This document shows positions 38,367 to 49,399 of a DNA stretch of 64,000 nucleotides, one piece after another (positions within the stretch are counted from its first letter, which is position 1; each line of letters starts with the position of its first letter). The notes under the pieces were generated by a model. The model did not search any database and had not been told where the DNA came from. It worked only from the letters and a program-made list of their open reading frames with translations. The position numbers were made by a program, and so were the translations under genes. Source of the DNA: Paracoccus fontiphilus (GTDB lineage: Bacteria > Pseudomonadota > Alphaproteobacteria > Rhodobacterales > Rhodobacteraceae); the NCBI RefSeq assembly GCF_017356265.1, contig NZ_JAFNAW010000002.1, positions 62,001-126,000 of the forward strand, in the 5' to 3' direction.

Positions 38367-38393
38367 AAAACGCCGGCCCAAAGGACCGGCGTC
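38367..38393 (-). terminator. Intrinsic terminator after tsf
   Basis: Minus-strand stem ACGCCGGTCC / GGGCCGGCGT with a U-rich end (UUUUCC), 22 bases beyond the tsf stop. It separates rpsB-tsf from cmk. Confidence 0.75.
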
Positions 38394-38414
38394 TTCGATG
38401 AAGACTGGAACGGA

Positions 38415-39326
38415 TCAGGCGCCGCTGAGGGTCTTGGCGACCTCGGCCGCGAAATCCTCTTCCTTCTTCTCGATGCCTTCGCCGACGGCGACGCGGGCAT
38501 AGCCGGTGATCTCGACCCCGGCTTCCTTGGCGGCCTGCTCGACCGTCAGGTCGGGGTTGATCACGAAAGCCTGGCCCAGCAGCGTGTTCTCGGCCACGAA
38601 CTTCTTCATCCGGCCCGGAATGATGTTGTTCTGGATCACGGCTTCGGGCTTCGGCTTGGCCGAGGCGGCGTTCTCTTCCAGGGCCTTGGCGGTCTGGACT
38701 TCCAGTTCGCGCGCCAGCAGCGCCTGGTCCATGGTCGCCTCGGACAGCGAAACCGGGCTGGTTGCGGCGATGTGCATCGCGAACTGCTTGCCGATGGCCT
38801 GCGCCTTGTCCTTGTCGCCCTTCAGCGCGACCAGAACGCCGATCTTGCCCATGCCCTCGGTCGCGGCGTTGTGGACATAGGAGACGACGGTGTCGCCTTC
38901 CAGCATGTGCATCCGGCGCAGGGTCATGTTCTCGCCAATGCGGGCGATGGCGTCGGTCAGCACTTCCGAAACCGGCTTGCCGTTCAGATGCGTGGCCTTC
39001 AGAACCTCGACGTCGTCGGCGGTGGTCAGGGCGATATCGGTGATGTCGCGGACCAGCTGCTGGAAGTCGGCGTTCTTCGCCACGAAATCGGTTTCCGAGT
39101 TGATCTCGACGGCGACGCCGCGGCCATCGGTGACCTGCACGCCGACCAGACCCTCGGCGGCGACGCGATCGGCCTTCTTGGCGGCCTTGGCCAGACCCTT
39201 GGTGCGCAGCCAGTCGATGGCGGCTTCCATGTCGCCGCCGGTCTCGGTCAGCGCCTTCTTGGCGTCCATCATCCCTGCGCCGGTCGTTTCGCGCAGCTCC
39301 TTCACCATCGCGGCGGTGATAGCCAT
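38415..39326 (-). CDS. tsf: Elongation factor Ts
   Basis: A 303-residue EF-Ts, the guanine-nucleotide exchange factor for EF-Tu. The N-terminal UBA-like domain has [19 protein letters not shown], then the core with [16 protein letters not shown] and HIAATSP, and a C-terminal region with [16 protein letters not shown]. It follows rpsB on the same strand, the usual rpsB-tsf order, after 87 bases containing a strong hairpin. Confidence 0.97.
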   Translation of the reverse strand: MAITAAMVKELRETTGAGMMDAKKALTETGGDMEAAIDWLRTKGLAKAAKKADRVAAEGLVGVQVTDGRGVAVEINSETDFVAKNADFQQLVRDITDIALTTADDVEVLKATHLNGKPVSEVLTDAIARIGENMTLRRMHMLEGDTVVSYVHNAATEGMGKIGVLVALKGDKDKAQAIGKQFAMHIAATSPVSLSEATMDQALLARELEVQTAKALEENAASAKPKPEAVIQNNIIPGRMKKFVAENTLLGQAFVINPDLTVEQAAKEAGVEITGYARVAVGEGIEKKEEDFAAEVAKTLSGA

Positions 39327-39349
39327 GATCCGTCTCCTTTGATCAACGC

Positions 39350-39376
39350 GTCAGGCGGGGCATATCCCCGCCTGAC
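39350..39376. promoter_or_regulatory. Hairpin in the rpsB-tsf intergenic region
   Basis: An 11-bp perfect stem GTCAGGCGGGG / CCCCGCCTGAC with a CATAT loop lies between rpsB and tsf. No U tract follows on the minus strand, so it may be an RNA-stability or attenuation element. Confidence 0.55.
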
Positions 39377-39413
39377 GACAGTTCCGTGAATTAAACCGGG
39401 ACGCAGGCGCCGA

Positions 39414-40196
39414 TCAGGCGTCGGCGGTCGCCTGCTCTTCGGCCGGCTCGTCCAGAAGCTCCTCGGGGGCTTCGGACAGGGCGCCGACGTCAACGCCTGC
39501 CGCGCCCATCTGGGCCGACATGCCGTCAAGCGCGGCGCGGCTGGCCAGGTCGCAATACAGCGCGATGGCACGGGCGGCGTCATCGTTGCCGGGGATGATG
39601 TAGTCGACGCCCGCGGGCGAGCAGTTGGTGTCGACAACGGCTACGACCGGGATGCCCAGCTTCTTGGCTTCCAGGATCGCCAGGTCTTCCTTGTTCACGT
39701 CGATGACGAACAGCAGGTCCGGCAGGCCGCCCATGTCGCGGATGCCGCCCAACGAGGCCTGCAGCTTCTGCTGCTCCCGCTCGAGCTGCAGACGCTCTTT
39801 CTTGGTCAGGCCCTCGGCGCCGCCGGCCATCGTCTCGTCGATGGCCTTCAGGCGGCTGATCGACTGGGAAACGGTCTTCCAGTTGGTCAGCGTGCCGCCC
39901 AGCCAGCGGTGGTTCATGTAGAACTGGGCCGAACGCTCGGCCGCGTCGGCGATCGGCTTCTGCGCCTGGCGCTTGGTGCCGACGAACAGCACGCGGCCGC
40001 CCTTGGCCACGGTGTCGCGCACGACCTGCAGGGCCGCGTCCAGCATCGGGACGGTCTGCGTCAGGTCCAGGATGTGGATGCCGTTGCGGTCGCCATAGAT
40101 GAATTCCGCCATGCGCGGATTCCAGCGCTGCGTCTGGTGACCGTAGTGAACGCCAGCTTCCAAGAGCTGACGCAGAGAGAATTCGGGAAGCGCCAT
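39414..40196 (-). CDS. rpsB: 30S ribosomal protein S2
   Basis: A 260-residue S2 protein. Signatures are [43 protein letters not shown] and [19 protein letters not shown]. The C-terminal tail is acidic ([10 protein letters not shown]). AAAGGA spaced seven bases from the ATG at 40196 supports this start over an ATG two codons earlier. It heads rpsB-tsf. Confidence 0.97.
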   Translation of the reverse strand: MALPEFSLRQLLEAGVHYGHQTQRWNPRMAEFIYGDRNGIHILDLTQTVPMLDAALQVVRDTVAKGGRVLFVGTKRQAQKPIADAAERSAQFYMNHRWLGGTLTNWKTVSQSISRLKAIDETMAGGAEGLTKKERLQLEREQQKLQASLGGIRDMGGLPDLLFVIDVNKEDLAILEAKKLGIPVVAVVDTNCSPAGVDYIIPGNDDAARAIALYCDLASRAALDGMSAQMGAAGVDVGALSEAPEELLDEPAEEQATADA

Positions 40197-40262
40197 GTCC
40201 ATGTCCTTTCCGGTTTGCGCCTTGGCAGGGGATTCAGGGCGAATGCCCCAACCGGTGGACCT

Positions 40263-40283
40263 CTTGCGGATTTCTCCCGCAAG
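40263..40283 (-). promoter_or_regulatory. Hairpin in the rpsB 5' leader
   Basis: A 7-bp perfect stem CTTGCGG / CCGCAAG with a 7-base loop inside the transcribed leader of rpsB. Leaders of rpsB bind S2 for autoregulation in other bacteria; this hairpin may be part of such an element. Confidence 0.45.
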
Positions 40284-40311
40284 GGCCCGCCCCTGCCTGT
40301 GAAGTGTCGCG

Positions 40312-40340
40312 CAAATAGACCCCTTGGGGCGGTTTTGCAA
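40312..40340 (-). promoter_or_regulatory. Promoter-like elements upstream of rpsB
   Basis: TTGCAA at 40340-40335 and TATTTG at 40317-40312 on the minus strand, spacer 17, giving a leader of about 110 bases. Moderate match only. Confidence 0.4.
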
Positions 40341-40436
40341 GGGCTGTCGCGCAGCGCAGCCGATAATACCTGACGAATCTGTCAGTTGTCGCGAACGGCC
40401 CGGTCAGGCAAGATCGGATCAGCACAGGGGGTTGCC

Positions 40437-41087
40437 ATGGCCGACAGCCGTCTTCGCTTTGGACGAGAATACGATTTCTACGAAGTTCTTGCAGATGGCA
40501 TCGTCCACGGGATCGGCGTTGCCCTGGCGCTGGTGGGCGTGACCGCGCTTATCTTCCATGCCGCGATCACCGCCGACCGCGCCGACCTGCTTGCGGCGGC
40601 GATCTATGGCGGCGGGCTGATCCTGGCCCTGGCCGCGTCCTTCACCTATAACATGCTGCCGCATTCGCCGCTGAAATGGTACCTGCGGCGTGTCGACCAC
40701 TCGGCGATCTTCATCCTGATCGCCGCGACCTACACGCCGTTTCTGCACAAGGCATCGTCCGACCCCGTCGTGGCGTCGCTGCTGATCTGCATCTGGATCA
40801 TGGCGGCGCTTGGGGTGGGGCTGAAATGCCTGCTGCCGGGGCGGTACGACCGCCTGGCGATCCTGCTCTATATCCTCATGGGGTGGAGCGGGCTGATCGC
40901 CTTCCGTCCCATCGCGGACCACCTGCCGCCGACCTCGATGCTGCTGGTCGTGACGGGCGGCATCGTCTACACGGCGGGCGTCATCTTTCATGTCTGGGAA
41001 AGACTGCGATTCCAGAACGCGATCTGGCACGGCTTCGTCGTGACGGCGGCCGCCATCCACTACGTGGCCGTTCTGGTTGCCGTCTGA
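40437..41087 (+). CDS. Hemolysin III / PAQR family membrane protein
   Basis: A 216-residue seven-helix membrane protein. It contains the family metal-ligand histidines in DGIVHGIG, RVDHSAIFILIA and the C-terminal IWHGFVVTAAAIHY. AGGGGG precedes the ATG at 40437. Bacterial members (YqfA-like) affect membrane fluidity or fatty-acid sensing; the haemolysin label is historic. It is divergent from rpsB. Confidence 0.9.
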   Translation: MADSRLRFGREYDFYEVLADGIVHGIGVALALVGVTALIFHAAITADRADLLAAAIYGGGLILALAASFTYNMLPHSPLKWYLRRVDHSAIFILIAATYTPFLHKASSDPVVASLLICIWIMAALGVGLKCLLPGRYDRLAILLYILMGWSGLIAFRPIADHLPPTSMLLVVTGGIVYTAGVIFHVWERLRFQNAIWHGFVVTAAAIHYVAVLVAV

Positions 41088-41185
41088 TAGCGGTAACGAA
41101 GTTTTCGCCGCAGGGCAGCAAATGGCTTGCATCACGTACCGCCAGCGGGCAGTTTGCCGGCAGATTGCGGAAACGAGGTAGCGCC

Positions 41186-41830
41186 ATGAACCCTGAACTC
41201 CAGTCGCAGAAGACGCGGGCGCTTTGCAGGCTTGCCCCCGTGATCCCGGTGATCGTCATCAAGAACGCCGAACGGGCGGCGGGGCTGGCCCAGGCGCTGG
41301 TCACGGGCGGCCTTCCGGTGCTGGAGATCACGCTGCGATCGGACGCAGCCCTGGATGCGATCCGCGCGATGTCGGGCGTGTCCGGCGGGCATGTCGGCGC
41401 GGGGACCGTGCTGACGCCGGACGACGCCAAGCGCGCCAAGGACGCGGGCGCGACCTTTGCCGTATCCCCCGGCCTGACCGACCGGCTGATCGCCGCTTGC
41501 GAGGAACTGGAACTGCCCCTGCTGCCGGGTGCGGCCACCGCGTCCGAGGTGATGCGCGCGGCCGATGCGGGCTATGACATGCTGAAGTTCTTCCCGGCCG
41601 AGGCGATCGGCGGCGCGCCCGCGCTAAGGTCGCTGGCGGGGCCCCTGCCGAAGATCAGCTTCTGCCCGACCGGCGGCATCTCGCCCGCCAATGCGGGCGA
41701 CTATCTCTCGCTTCCGAACGTGGTCTGCGTCGGCGGAAGCTGGATCGCGACGGATGCCGATGTCAGCGCCGAGAACTGGGGCGCGATCCAAGAACGGGCG
41801 CACGCCGCATCCCGGCTGAGCCGGGGCTGA
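41186..41830 (+). CDS. eda: 2-dehydro-3-deoxyphosphogluconate aldolase
   Basis: A 214-residue class I aldolase of the Entner-Doudoroff pathway, splitting KDPG into pyruvate and glyceraldehyde-3-phosphate. Motifs are VIPVIVIKNAE, GLPVLEITLRS with the active-site Glu, VGAGTVL, and the Schiff-base Lys in MLKFFPAEAIGG, then FCPTGGIS. edd is not adjacent. Its stop is two bases before the MFS gene, indicating co-transcription. Confidence 0.95.
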   Translation: MNPELQSQKTRALCRLAPVIPVIVIKNAERAAGLAQALVTGGLPVLEITLRSDAALDAIRAMSGVSGGHVGAGTVLTPDDAKRAKDAGATFAVSPGLTDRLIAACEELELPLLPGAATASEVMRAADAGYDMLKFFPAEAIGGAPALRSLAGPLPKISFCPTGGISPANAGDYLSLPNVVCVGGSWIATDADVSAENWGAIQERAHAASRLSRG

Positions 41831-41832
41831 CC

Positions 41833-43035
41833 TTGGTCCCCGACGACAGGCGCGCCCGCCGCAACGTGATCGTGCTGGTTGCGGCGCAGGCGATCCTGGG
41901 CGCGCAGATGTCGGTGATCTTCATCGTCGGCGGCCTGGCCGGGCAGATCCTGGCGCCGAACCCCTGCATCGCCACCCTGCCCCTGTCGATGATTGTCCTG
42001 GGATCGGCGCTGACGGCACGGCCGCTGGCGCGCTTCATGCAGGAACGCGGCAGGCAGGCGGGCTTTCTGCTGGCGGTCCTTGCGGGCGCCCTGGGCGCGG
42101 GACTGGCGGCCTGGGGGCTGTCGGCCGGGTCGTTCTGGCTGTTCATGGCGGGGTCGCTGCTGACCGGCATCTACATGTCGGCGCAGGGTTTCTATCGCTT
42201 CGCGGCCACCGACCTCGCATCCGAGGATTACGCGCCCCGCGCGATCAGCTGGGTCATGGCGGGCGGGCTGGCGGCGGCGATCATCGGTCCGGCCGTGGTC
42301 CGTGCCACGGACGGGCTGACGGCGGTGCCGTTTCTTGCCACCTACATGGCGGTGATCGGGCTGAACGCACTTGGGCCGTTCCTGTTCGCGTTCCTCGACA
42401 GCCCCAGGCCCGAGCCCAGCGAGGGCAATCACATGGCAGGCCGCCCCTTGGCCGAACTGCTGCGCCAGCCCCGGATCGCCGTCGCGATGATCTGCGGCAT
42501 GGTCGCCTATGCGCTGATGAACCTGGTGATGACCTCGACGCCGCTGGCGGTCGTGGGCTGCGGCTTTGCGCCCACGGATGCGGCAAACATCGTCAGCGCG
42601 CATGTGCTGGCCATGTTCGCGCCCAGCTTCTTCACCGGCCACCTGATCGCCCGTTTCGGAGCCGAACGGATCGTTGCCCTCGGTCTTTTCCTGCTGGCCC
42701 TGGCAGGAGCGGCCGCCTTGTCGGGGGTCGAGCTGTCGCGGTTCTTCGCCGCCCTGATCCTGCTGGGGATGGGCTGGAACTTCGGCTATATCGGCGCAAC
42801 CACCATGCTGTCCCGCGCCCACGCGCCCGAGGAACGGGGCCGCGTGCAAGGCCTGAACGACGCGGTGGTGTTCGGCGGCGTCTTCCTGGCCTCGCTGTCC
42901 TCGGGCGGGCTGATGAATTGCAGCGGCGGTTCGGTCGTCGCGGGCTGGAACGCCGTCAACCTGGCGATGCTGCCCTTCCTGGTGCTGGCGGGCGGGGCGC
43001 TGATCTGGCTGATGCTGCGCCCGAAAGAGGCGTAA
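41833..43035 (+). CDS. Major facilitator superfamily transporter
   Basis: A 400-residue membrane protein with about 12 helices and an MFS fold. LIARFGAERIVALGL marks a loop resembling the MFS A motif. I accept a TTG start at 41833, two bases after the eda stop, because no better start precedes the first helix. Substrate is unknown; its place after eda suggests a sugar acid only weakly. Confidence 0.8.
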   Translation: MVPDDRRARRNVIVLVAAQAILGAQMSVIFIVGGLAGQILAPNPCIATLPLSMIVLGSALTARPLARFMQERGRQAGFLLAVLAGALGAGLAAWGLSAGSFWLFMAGSLLTGIYMSAQGFYRFAATDLASEDYAPRAISWVMAGGLAAAIIGPAVVRATDGLTAVPFLATYMAVIGLNALGPFLFAFLDSPRPEPSEGNHMAGRPLAELLRQPRIAVAMICGMVAYALMNLVMTSTPLAVVGCGFAPTDAANIVSAHVLAMFAPSFFTGHLIARFGAERIVALGLFLLALAGAAALSGVELSRFFAALILLGMGWNFGYIGATTMLSRAHAPEERGRVQGLNDAVVFGGVFLASLSSGGLMNCSGGSVVAGWNAVNLAMLPFLVLAGGALIWLMLRPKEA

Positions 43036-43118
43036 GCAAGGGCCAGCCCCGCGGCCGGCTGGTTCTCGAACCAATGGCGCACCAGCCGGCGACCTCCGGG
43101 ATCTTGCACCAAGATAAA

Positions 43119-44672
<1,554 letters not shown>

Positions 44673-44734
44673 GCGTCTTGTTCCCTTCGCCGCGCCACAC
44701 TAGAACGCCGCGACCAGAAGCGAAAGGGCGGCCC

Positions 44735-45991
44735 ATGAACATCCTGATCCTCGGCGGCGGCGGGCGCGAACACGCGCTGGCCTGGGCGATCCGGCAGAAC
44801 CCGAAATGCGACCGCCTGATCGTGGCGCCGGGCAACGCGGGCATCGCCAACGTCGCGGAATGCGCCGATCTCGACATCCTGTCGCGAGCGGACGTGCTGG
44901 AATTCGCCCAGGAAAACGCCATCGACTTCGTGGTGATCGGCCCCGAGGCGCCCTTGGCCGCAGGCGTCTCCGACGCCTTGCGCGATGCCGGGTTCCTGGT
45001 CTTCGGCCCCTCGCAGGCCGCCGCGCAACTGGAGGCGTCGAAGGCCTTCACCAAGGAAATCTGCGATGCCTGCGGCGCCCCCACCGCCGCCTGGGCGCGC
45101 TTCACCGATGCCGCAAGCGCCCGCGATTACGTCACCGCCCAGGGCGGGCCGATCGTGGTCAAGGCCGACGGTCTGGCCGCCGGAAAGGGCGTGACCGTGG
45201 CCGAAACCGTCGCGCAGGCGCACGAGGCCATCGACGCCATCTTCGACGGCGAGTTCGGCGAGATGTCCGTCGTGATCGAGGAATTCATGGCGGGCGAGGA
45301 GGCCAGCTTCTTCATCCTCTGCGACGGCACCGATTGTCTCCCCATCGGCACCGCGCAGGACCATAAGCGCGTGGGCGATGGCGATACCGGCCCGAACACC
45401 GGCGGCATGGGCGCCTACAGCCCCGCGCCGATCCTGACCGAGGCCCTGCAGGACCAGGTCATGGCCCGGATCGTCCGCCCCACCGTGGCCGAGATGGCCG
45501 CGCGCGGGATGCCCTTCCAGGGCGTCCTCTACGCCGGGCTGATGATCGACAACGGCCGCGCCCGGCTGGTCGAATACAACGTCCGCTTCGGCGACCCTGA
45601 ATGCCAGGTGCTGATGATGCGGCTTGGCGGGCAGGTGCTGGACCTGCTTCTGGCCTGCGCCGAAGGACGGCTGGCCGACATGTCCGTCAACTGGGCGGAT
45701 GACCATGCCCTGACGGTGGTCATGGCCTCGAAGGGCTATCCCGGCAGCTATCGCAAGGGCACGCCGATCAGCGGGCTGGAAGGCCTTTCCGAAACCAGCT
45801 TCGCCATGACCTTCCACGCCGGCACCGCCACCGGCAATGGTCAGGTCATCGCCACGGGTGGTCGCGTCCTCGCCTGCACCGGCCGCGGCGCCACCCTGGC
45901 CGAGGCGCATCAGCGCGCCTACGCCCAGGTGGACGCGATCGACTGGCCCGAGGGTTTCTGCCGCCGCGACATCGGCTGGCGCGCGCTTTGA
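44735..45991 (+). CDS. purD: Phosphoribosylamine-glycine ligase
   Basis: A 418-residue ATP-grasp enzyme (GARS) of purine synthesis. It starts MNILILGGGGREHALAW, with VVIGPEAPLAAGV, the ATP-grasp GPIVVKADGLAAGKGV, FMAGEEASFF, TGGMGAYSPAP and YNVRFGDPECQ. The ATG at 44735 follows GAAAGG. A Rhodobacteraceae-like motif (CCCAAATACCCCCGCCGGAGG) lies just after the stop. Confidence 0.96.
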   Translation: MNILILGGGGREHALAWAIRQNPKCDRLIVAPGNAGIANVAECADLDILSRADVLEFAQENAIDFVVIGPEAPLAAGVSDALRDAGFLVFGPSQAAAQLEASKAFTKEICDACGAPTAAWARFTDAASARDYVTAQGGPIVVKADGLAAGKGVTVAETVAQAHEAIDAIFDGEFGEMSVVIEEFMAGEEASFFILCDGTDCLPIGTAQDHKRVGDGDTGPNTGGMGAYSPAPILTEALQDQVMARIVRPTVAEMAARGMPFQGVLYAGLMIDNGRARLVEYNVRFGDPECQVLMMRLGGQVLDLLLACAEGRLADMSVNWADDHALTVVMASKGYPGSYRKGTPISGLEGLSETSFAMTFHAGTATGNGQVIATGGRVLACTGRGATLAEAHQRAYAQVDAIDWPEGFCRRDIGWRAL

Positions 45992-46051
45992 CGCTTCTTC
46001 GTTGCCCAAATACCCCCGCCGGAGGCATCCGACGGGGCCACCCATGAGCCG

Positions 46052-47071
46052 TCAGATGGTCGAATACAGCCCTTCGTAGATCGGCAGCAGGGTGTCCGTC
46101 TCGAACAGGCTGCTGACCGAGGTGCCGTTCCAGATGTTCAGGATCGCCTGCGTGAACATCGGCGCGGTCGGCACGATGCGGATGTTCGGCGCCGATTTCA
46201 CCGCATCGGTCGGCTGGATCGAATCGGTGATGACCAGCGACTTCATCACCGACTTGCTGACGCGCTCCACCGCCGGGCCGGACAGCACGCCATGGGTGAT
46301 ATAGGCGTGGACCTCGGTCGCGCCGCTGTCGGTCAGGGTCTGCGCGGCCTTCACCAGGGTGCCCGCCGTGTCGCAGATGTCGTCCACGATGATGCAGACC
46401 TTGCCTTCCACATCGCCGATCACGGTCATCTCGGCCACCTCGCCCGCCTTTTCGCGACGCTTGTCCACGATGGACAGGGGCGCGCCGATCCGGGTCGCAA
46501 GCTCGCGCGCGCGGGCCACGCCGCCCACGTCGGGCGACACGACCATCAGGTCCTGCATCCGGCCGCGGAAGTGGTGCTGCACGTCCAGGGCAAAGACCGG
46601 CGCGGCATAAAGGTTGTCCACCGGGATGTCGAAGAAGCCCTGGATCTGGGCCGCGTGCAGGTCCAGCGTCAGGACGCGATCGATCCCCGCCTCGGTCAGC
46701 AGGTTCGCCACCAGCTTGGCGCTGATCGGCGTGCGGGCCTTGGCACGGCGGTCCTGGCGGGCATAGCCGAAATAGGGGATGACCGCCGTGATCCGCGCCG
46801 CCGACGACCGCTTCAGCGCATCGGTCATCACCATCAGTTCCATCAGGTTGTCGTTTGCCGGGTTCGAGGTCGGCTGGATGATGTACATGTCCTCGCCCCG
46901 GACATTCTCGTACACCTCGACAAAGATTTCCTGGTCGTTGAACCGCTCGACCCGTGCGTCGCAAAGGCTGACATTCATGCCCCGGTGCATCGACATCCGC
47001 CGGGCGATCGACGCGGCAAGGGTCCGGTTGGCATTGCCAGAAATCAGCTTGGGTTCGGTCATGACGGGCAT
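46052..47071 (-). CDS. prs: Ribose-phosphate pyrophosphokinase
   Basis: A 339-residue PRPP synthetase. Motifs are [28 protein letters not shown], the signature [15 protein letters not shown], and the PRPP-binding [10 protein letters not shown]. It makes PRPP for nucleotide, His and Trp synthesis. ATGs at 47071 and 47062 are both possible; I take the longer. Convergent with purD, which uses its product after PurF. Confidence 0.95.
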   Translation of the reverse strand: MPVMTEPKLISGNANRTLAASIARRMSMHRGMNVSLCDARVERFNDQEIFVEVYENVRGEDMYIIQPTSNPANDNLMELMVMTDALKRSSAARITAVIPYFGYARQDRRAKARTPISAKLVANLLTEAGIDRVLTLDLHAAQIQGFFDIPVDNLYAAPVFALDVQHHFRGRMQDLMVVSPDVGGVARARELATRIGAPLSIVDKRREKAGEVAEMTVIGDVEGKVCIIVDDICDTAGTLVKAAQTLTDSGATEVHAYITHGVLSGPAVERVSKSVMKSLVITDSIQPTDAVKSAPNIRIVPTAPMFTQAILNIWNGTSVSSLFETDTLLPIYEGLYSTI

Positions 47072-47161
47072 GGGATGAAGGCCTTTTCGCGGGGATTCGC
47101 CAGATTGCGCCCGCCTTAGCACCCGGCTAGCTTGCGGGCAAACCGCAAGGGAGCCCTCGTT

Positions 47162-47761
47162 ATGGCTAACATCGACTACTATTTCGGGACGATCAGCCCA
47201 TGGGCCTATCTGGCAGGCGACCGGCTTGAACGGATCGCAGGGCGCCATGGCGCGACGATCACCTACAAGCCGCTGGACCTGCTGCAGCTTTTCGACCGGA
47301 CGGGCGGGGTCCGGCCCGCCAACCGCCACCCCAGCAGGATGGACTACCGCGCGCAGGAACTGACCCGCTGGGCCGACCACCTGGGAATGGCGCTGAACCT
47401 GAAGCCCGCGCATTGGCCGGTGAACATGGCGCCGTCCTCCTATGCCATCATCGCGGCCCAGCAGGCCGGCGGCGGGGATCTGGGCGGGCTGGTGCAGGGC
47501 TTCCTGCGGGCCGTCTGGGCCGAGGATCGCGACATCAGCGACGACTCCATCATCCGCGACGTCCTGGCGGGGCACGGCTTCGATCCGGCCCTGACCGACA
47601 AGGGCCTGTTCGTCGGCGCCGAGACCTATGGCCGCAACCTGGAACAGGCGGTCGAGGCCGGCGTCTTCGGATCGCCCTTCTACGTCGTGCAGGCATCCGG
47701 GCAGAAGTTCTGGGGCCAGGACCGGCTGGACTTCCTGGACCGGCATCTCGGCACGCTATGA
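47162..47761 (+). CDS. 2-hydroxychromene-2-carboxylate isomerase/DsbA-family protein
   Basis: A 199-residue protein with a DsbA-like/GST kappa fold. It starts [21 protein letters not shown], where SPWAYL holds the kappa-type serine that replaces a CxxC. The C-terminal SPFYVV holds the cis-proline, and [12 protein letters not shown] follows. Such enzymes isomerise aromatic ring-fission products or act as glutathione transferases. Its stop overlaps the start of the hydrolase (ATGA), a likely two-gene operon. Confidence 0.85.
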   Translation: MANIDYYFGTISPWAYLAGDRLERIAGRHGATITYKPLDLLQLFDRTGGVRPANRHPSRMDYRAQELTRWADHLGMALNLKPAHWPVNMAPSSYAIIAAQQAGGGDLGGLVQGFLRAVWAEDRDISDDSIIRDVLAGHGFDPALTDKGLFVGAETYGRNLEQAVEAGVFGSPFYVVQASGQKFWGQDRLDFLDRHLGTL

Positions 47762-48534
47762 CCGGCATCCACAAGCGGCACTGGCCGGGTGACACGGATC
47801 GCCCGGCCCTGGCGCTCCATTGCATGATGGGAAGCGCTGGTTATTGGGGACCGATCGCCAGGCGGCTTGGCGGCCGCGTCGATCTTGTCGGCTTCGACAT
47901 GCCCGGCCATGGCCGGAGCGGCCCTTGGATGGAACAGCCGGACGGCCCCGACTTCCACACCGCCGTGACCCGGATCGCGGCCAGCTTCATCGACCGGCCC
48001 TTGGACCTGATCGGCCACAGCCTGGGCGCAACCGTCGCCCTGCGCATCGCCGTCGCCGCGCCCGAGGCGATCCGCAGCCTTACCCTGGTCGAACCCGTCC
48101 TGTTCGCCGCGGCCCCGGACGCCGGGCAGAAGGCGCGCGACCACGTCATTGCCGGGTTCCTGTCGCAGGATCGCCCCGAGGACGCCGCGCGCGCCTTTAT
48201 CGACGTCTGGGGGGCCGAGCCGTTCGACGCCCTGCCGCTTGCGGCGCGCGAGACCATGACCCGGCAGATCCCCCTTATTGCGGCGACCGACGACACCCTG
48301 TCCGGGGACCGTGCCGACATCCTGCGCGACGGGGGACTGGAGGCCATCGACGCGCCGGTGCTGATCATCGCGGGCGAGCAGTCGCCTCCCGTCATCCACG
48401 GCATTGCCGAGGCCCTTGCAAAACGCCTGCCGGATGTCGGGCGCGCCCTTGTGCCGGGTGCGGGGCACATGCTGCCCTTGACCCATCCCGACCAGACCGC
48501 AAGCCTGATCGCCGTCAACCTCGACCGAGCCTAG
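47758..48534 (+). CDS. Alpha/beta hydrolase
   Basis: A 258-residue alpha/beta hydrolase. The nucleophile elbow is GHSLGATVAL, with the acid/His region ending in GAGHMLPLTHP and an oxyanion-side HCMMGSAGYW near the N-terminus. Family similarity cannot fix a substrate. It is translationally coupled to the DsbA-family gene and shares CTAG stop bases with the convergent lectin gene. Confidence 0.88.
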   Translation: MTGIHKRHWPGDTDRPALALHCMMGSAGYWGPIARRLGGRVDLVGFDMPGHGRSGPWMEQPDGPDFHTAVTRIAASFIDRPLDLIGHSLGATVALRIAVAAPEAIRSLTLVEPVLFAAAPDAGQKARDHVIAGFLSQDRPEDAARAFIDVWGAEPFDALPLAARETMTRQIPLIAATDDTLSGDRADILRDGGLEAIDAPVLIIAGEQSPPVIHGIAEALAKRLPDVGRALVPGAGHMLPLTHPDQTASLIAVNLDRA

Positions 48535-48878
48535 ACGTCGAATTCGTCGTCATGTCCGACAGATCCGATCGCCAGCCACTCGGCCCGGATGCGGGCGACC
48601 TTCGTGTCGCCCCAGGTCCTGAAGACGATCTCGAAGCTTGTGGCGGTGACCTCTTCGGCACTGATGTCCGCGCGCTGGTTGGCCTTGCCCTCGATGTCCC
48701 ACATCCCGATCGAGACGTGGACAACCGGCGGGGCGGCAAAGGGCTCAGGGAACGTGACGGTCTGGCGAACGACCCGAGGTCCCTCGCCGGCCCACATCTC
48801 GCCCTGGTCCTCGAAGGCGGAAAACAGAAGCCGCGAGCCCCGGCTGACCCCGATCGCATGATAACCGAACCGATGCAT
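48531..48878 (-). CDS. H-type lectin domain protein
   Basis: A 115-residue protein with an H_lectin-type beta-sandwich: TVTFPEPFAAPPVVHVSIG near the first strand, then EVTATSFEIVFRTW and IRAEWLAIG near the end, matching H-type lectin repeats. AAGGGA precedes the ATG at 48878. No signal peptide is seen, so it is probably cytoplasmic or released in another way. H-type lectins bind N-acetylgalactosamine in animals; bacterial members are little studied. Confidence 0.78.
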   Translation of the reverse strand: MHRFGYHAIGVSRGSRLLFSAFEDQGEMWAGEGPRVVRQTVTFPEPFAAPPVVHVSIGMWDIEGKANQRADISAEEVTATSFEIVFRTWGDTKVARIRAEWLAIGSVGHDDEFDV

Positions 48879-48965
48879 CAATCCCTTCCGTCTCCGTCCG
48901 GAAACGTTAACGGCTCGGAACGGCTGACGAAAGCTGTTGATTGGGATAGGCTTTCGCGGCCGACC

Positions 48966-49397
48966 TCAGGGGCATGGCTCGTCAAAGGCGGCCTCCAGGA
49001 TCTCGACGCGGCCCCGCTGATCGACAAGCGCGACATCGAAGCGCATTGCCGGCCATGGCGCATGGCCCTGGCTTTCGCAATACTCCAGCGCCCCCCGCAG
49101 GATGCGGCCCTGCTGAGCGGCGTTCAGGCGCTGGGCAGCCTGCTGGTGGGTGGAGGATTGCTTGACCTCGACGAAGACCAGACAGTCGCCGTGCTGACAG
49201 ATCAGGTCGATCTCACCTGCCTGTCCGCGCCACCGGCGAGCCAGCACGGCCATTCCCTTGCCTTCCAGCAGGCGGGACACATTGTCCTCGGCCATGGCGC
49301 CGGACACATGGGCCACGCGCCCCCGCGCCTGCCGGGCCGGCGATGCCGCCCCACCCGGCTGCGCCTTCCTGGAAACCGGTGCCCTGCCCCTGGCCAT
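48966..49397 (-). CDS. yraN: YraN/UPF0102 family nuclease-fold protein
   Basis: A 143-residue protein. Restriction-endonuclease-like elements follow a basic N-terminus: AEDNVSRLLEGKGMAVLARRW, then AGEIDLICQHGDCLVFVEVKQS with the E-x-D and E-x-K pattern. It starts two bases after the rsmI stop. Homologues sit beside rsmI and lpoA in many bacteria. Function unproven. Confidence 0.9.
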   Translation of the reverse strand: MARGRAPVSRKAQPGGAASPARQARGRVAHVSGAMAEDNVSRLLEGKGMAVLARRWRGQAGEIDLICQHGDCLVFVEVKQSSTHQQAAQRLNAAQQGRILRGALEYCESQGHAPWPAMRFDVALVDQRGRVEILEAAFDEPCP

Positions 49398-49399
49398 GC

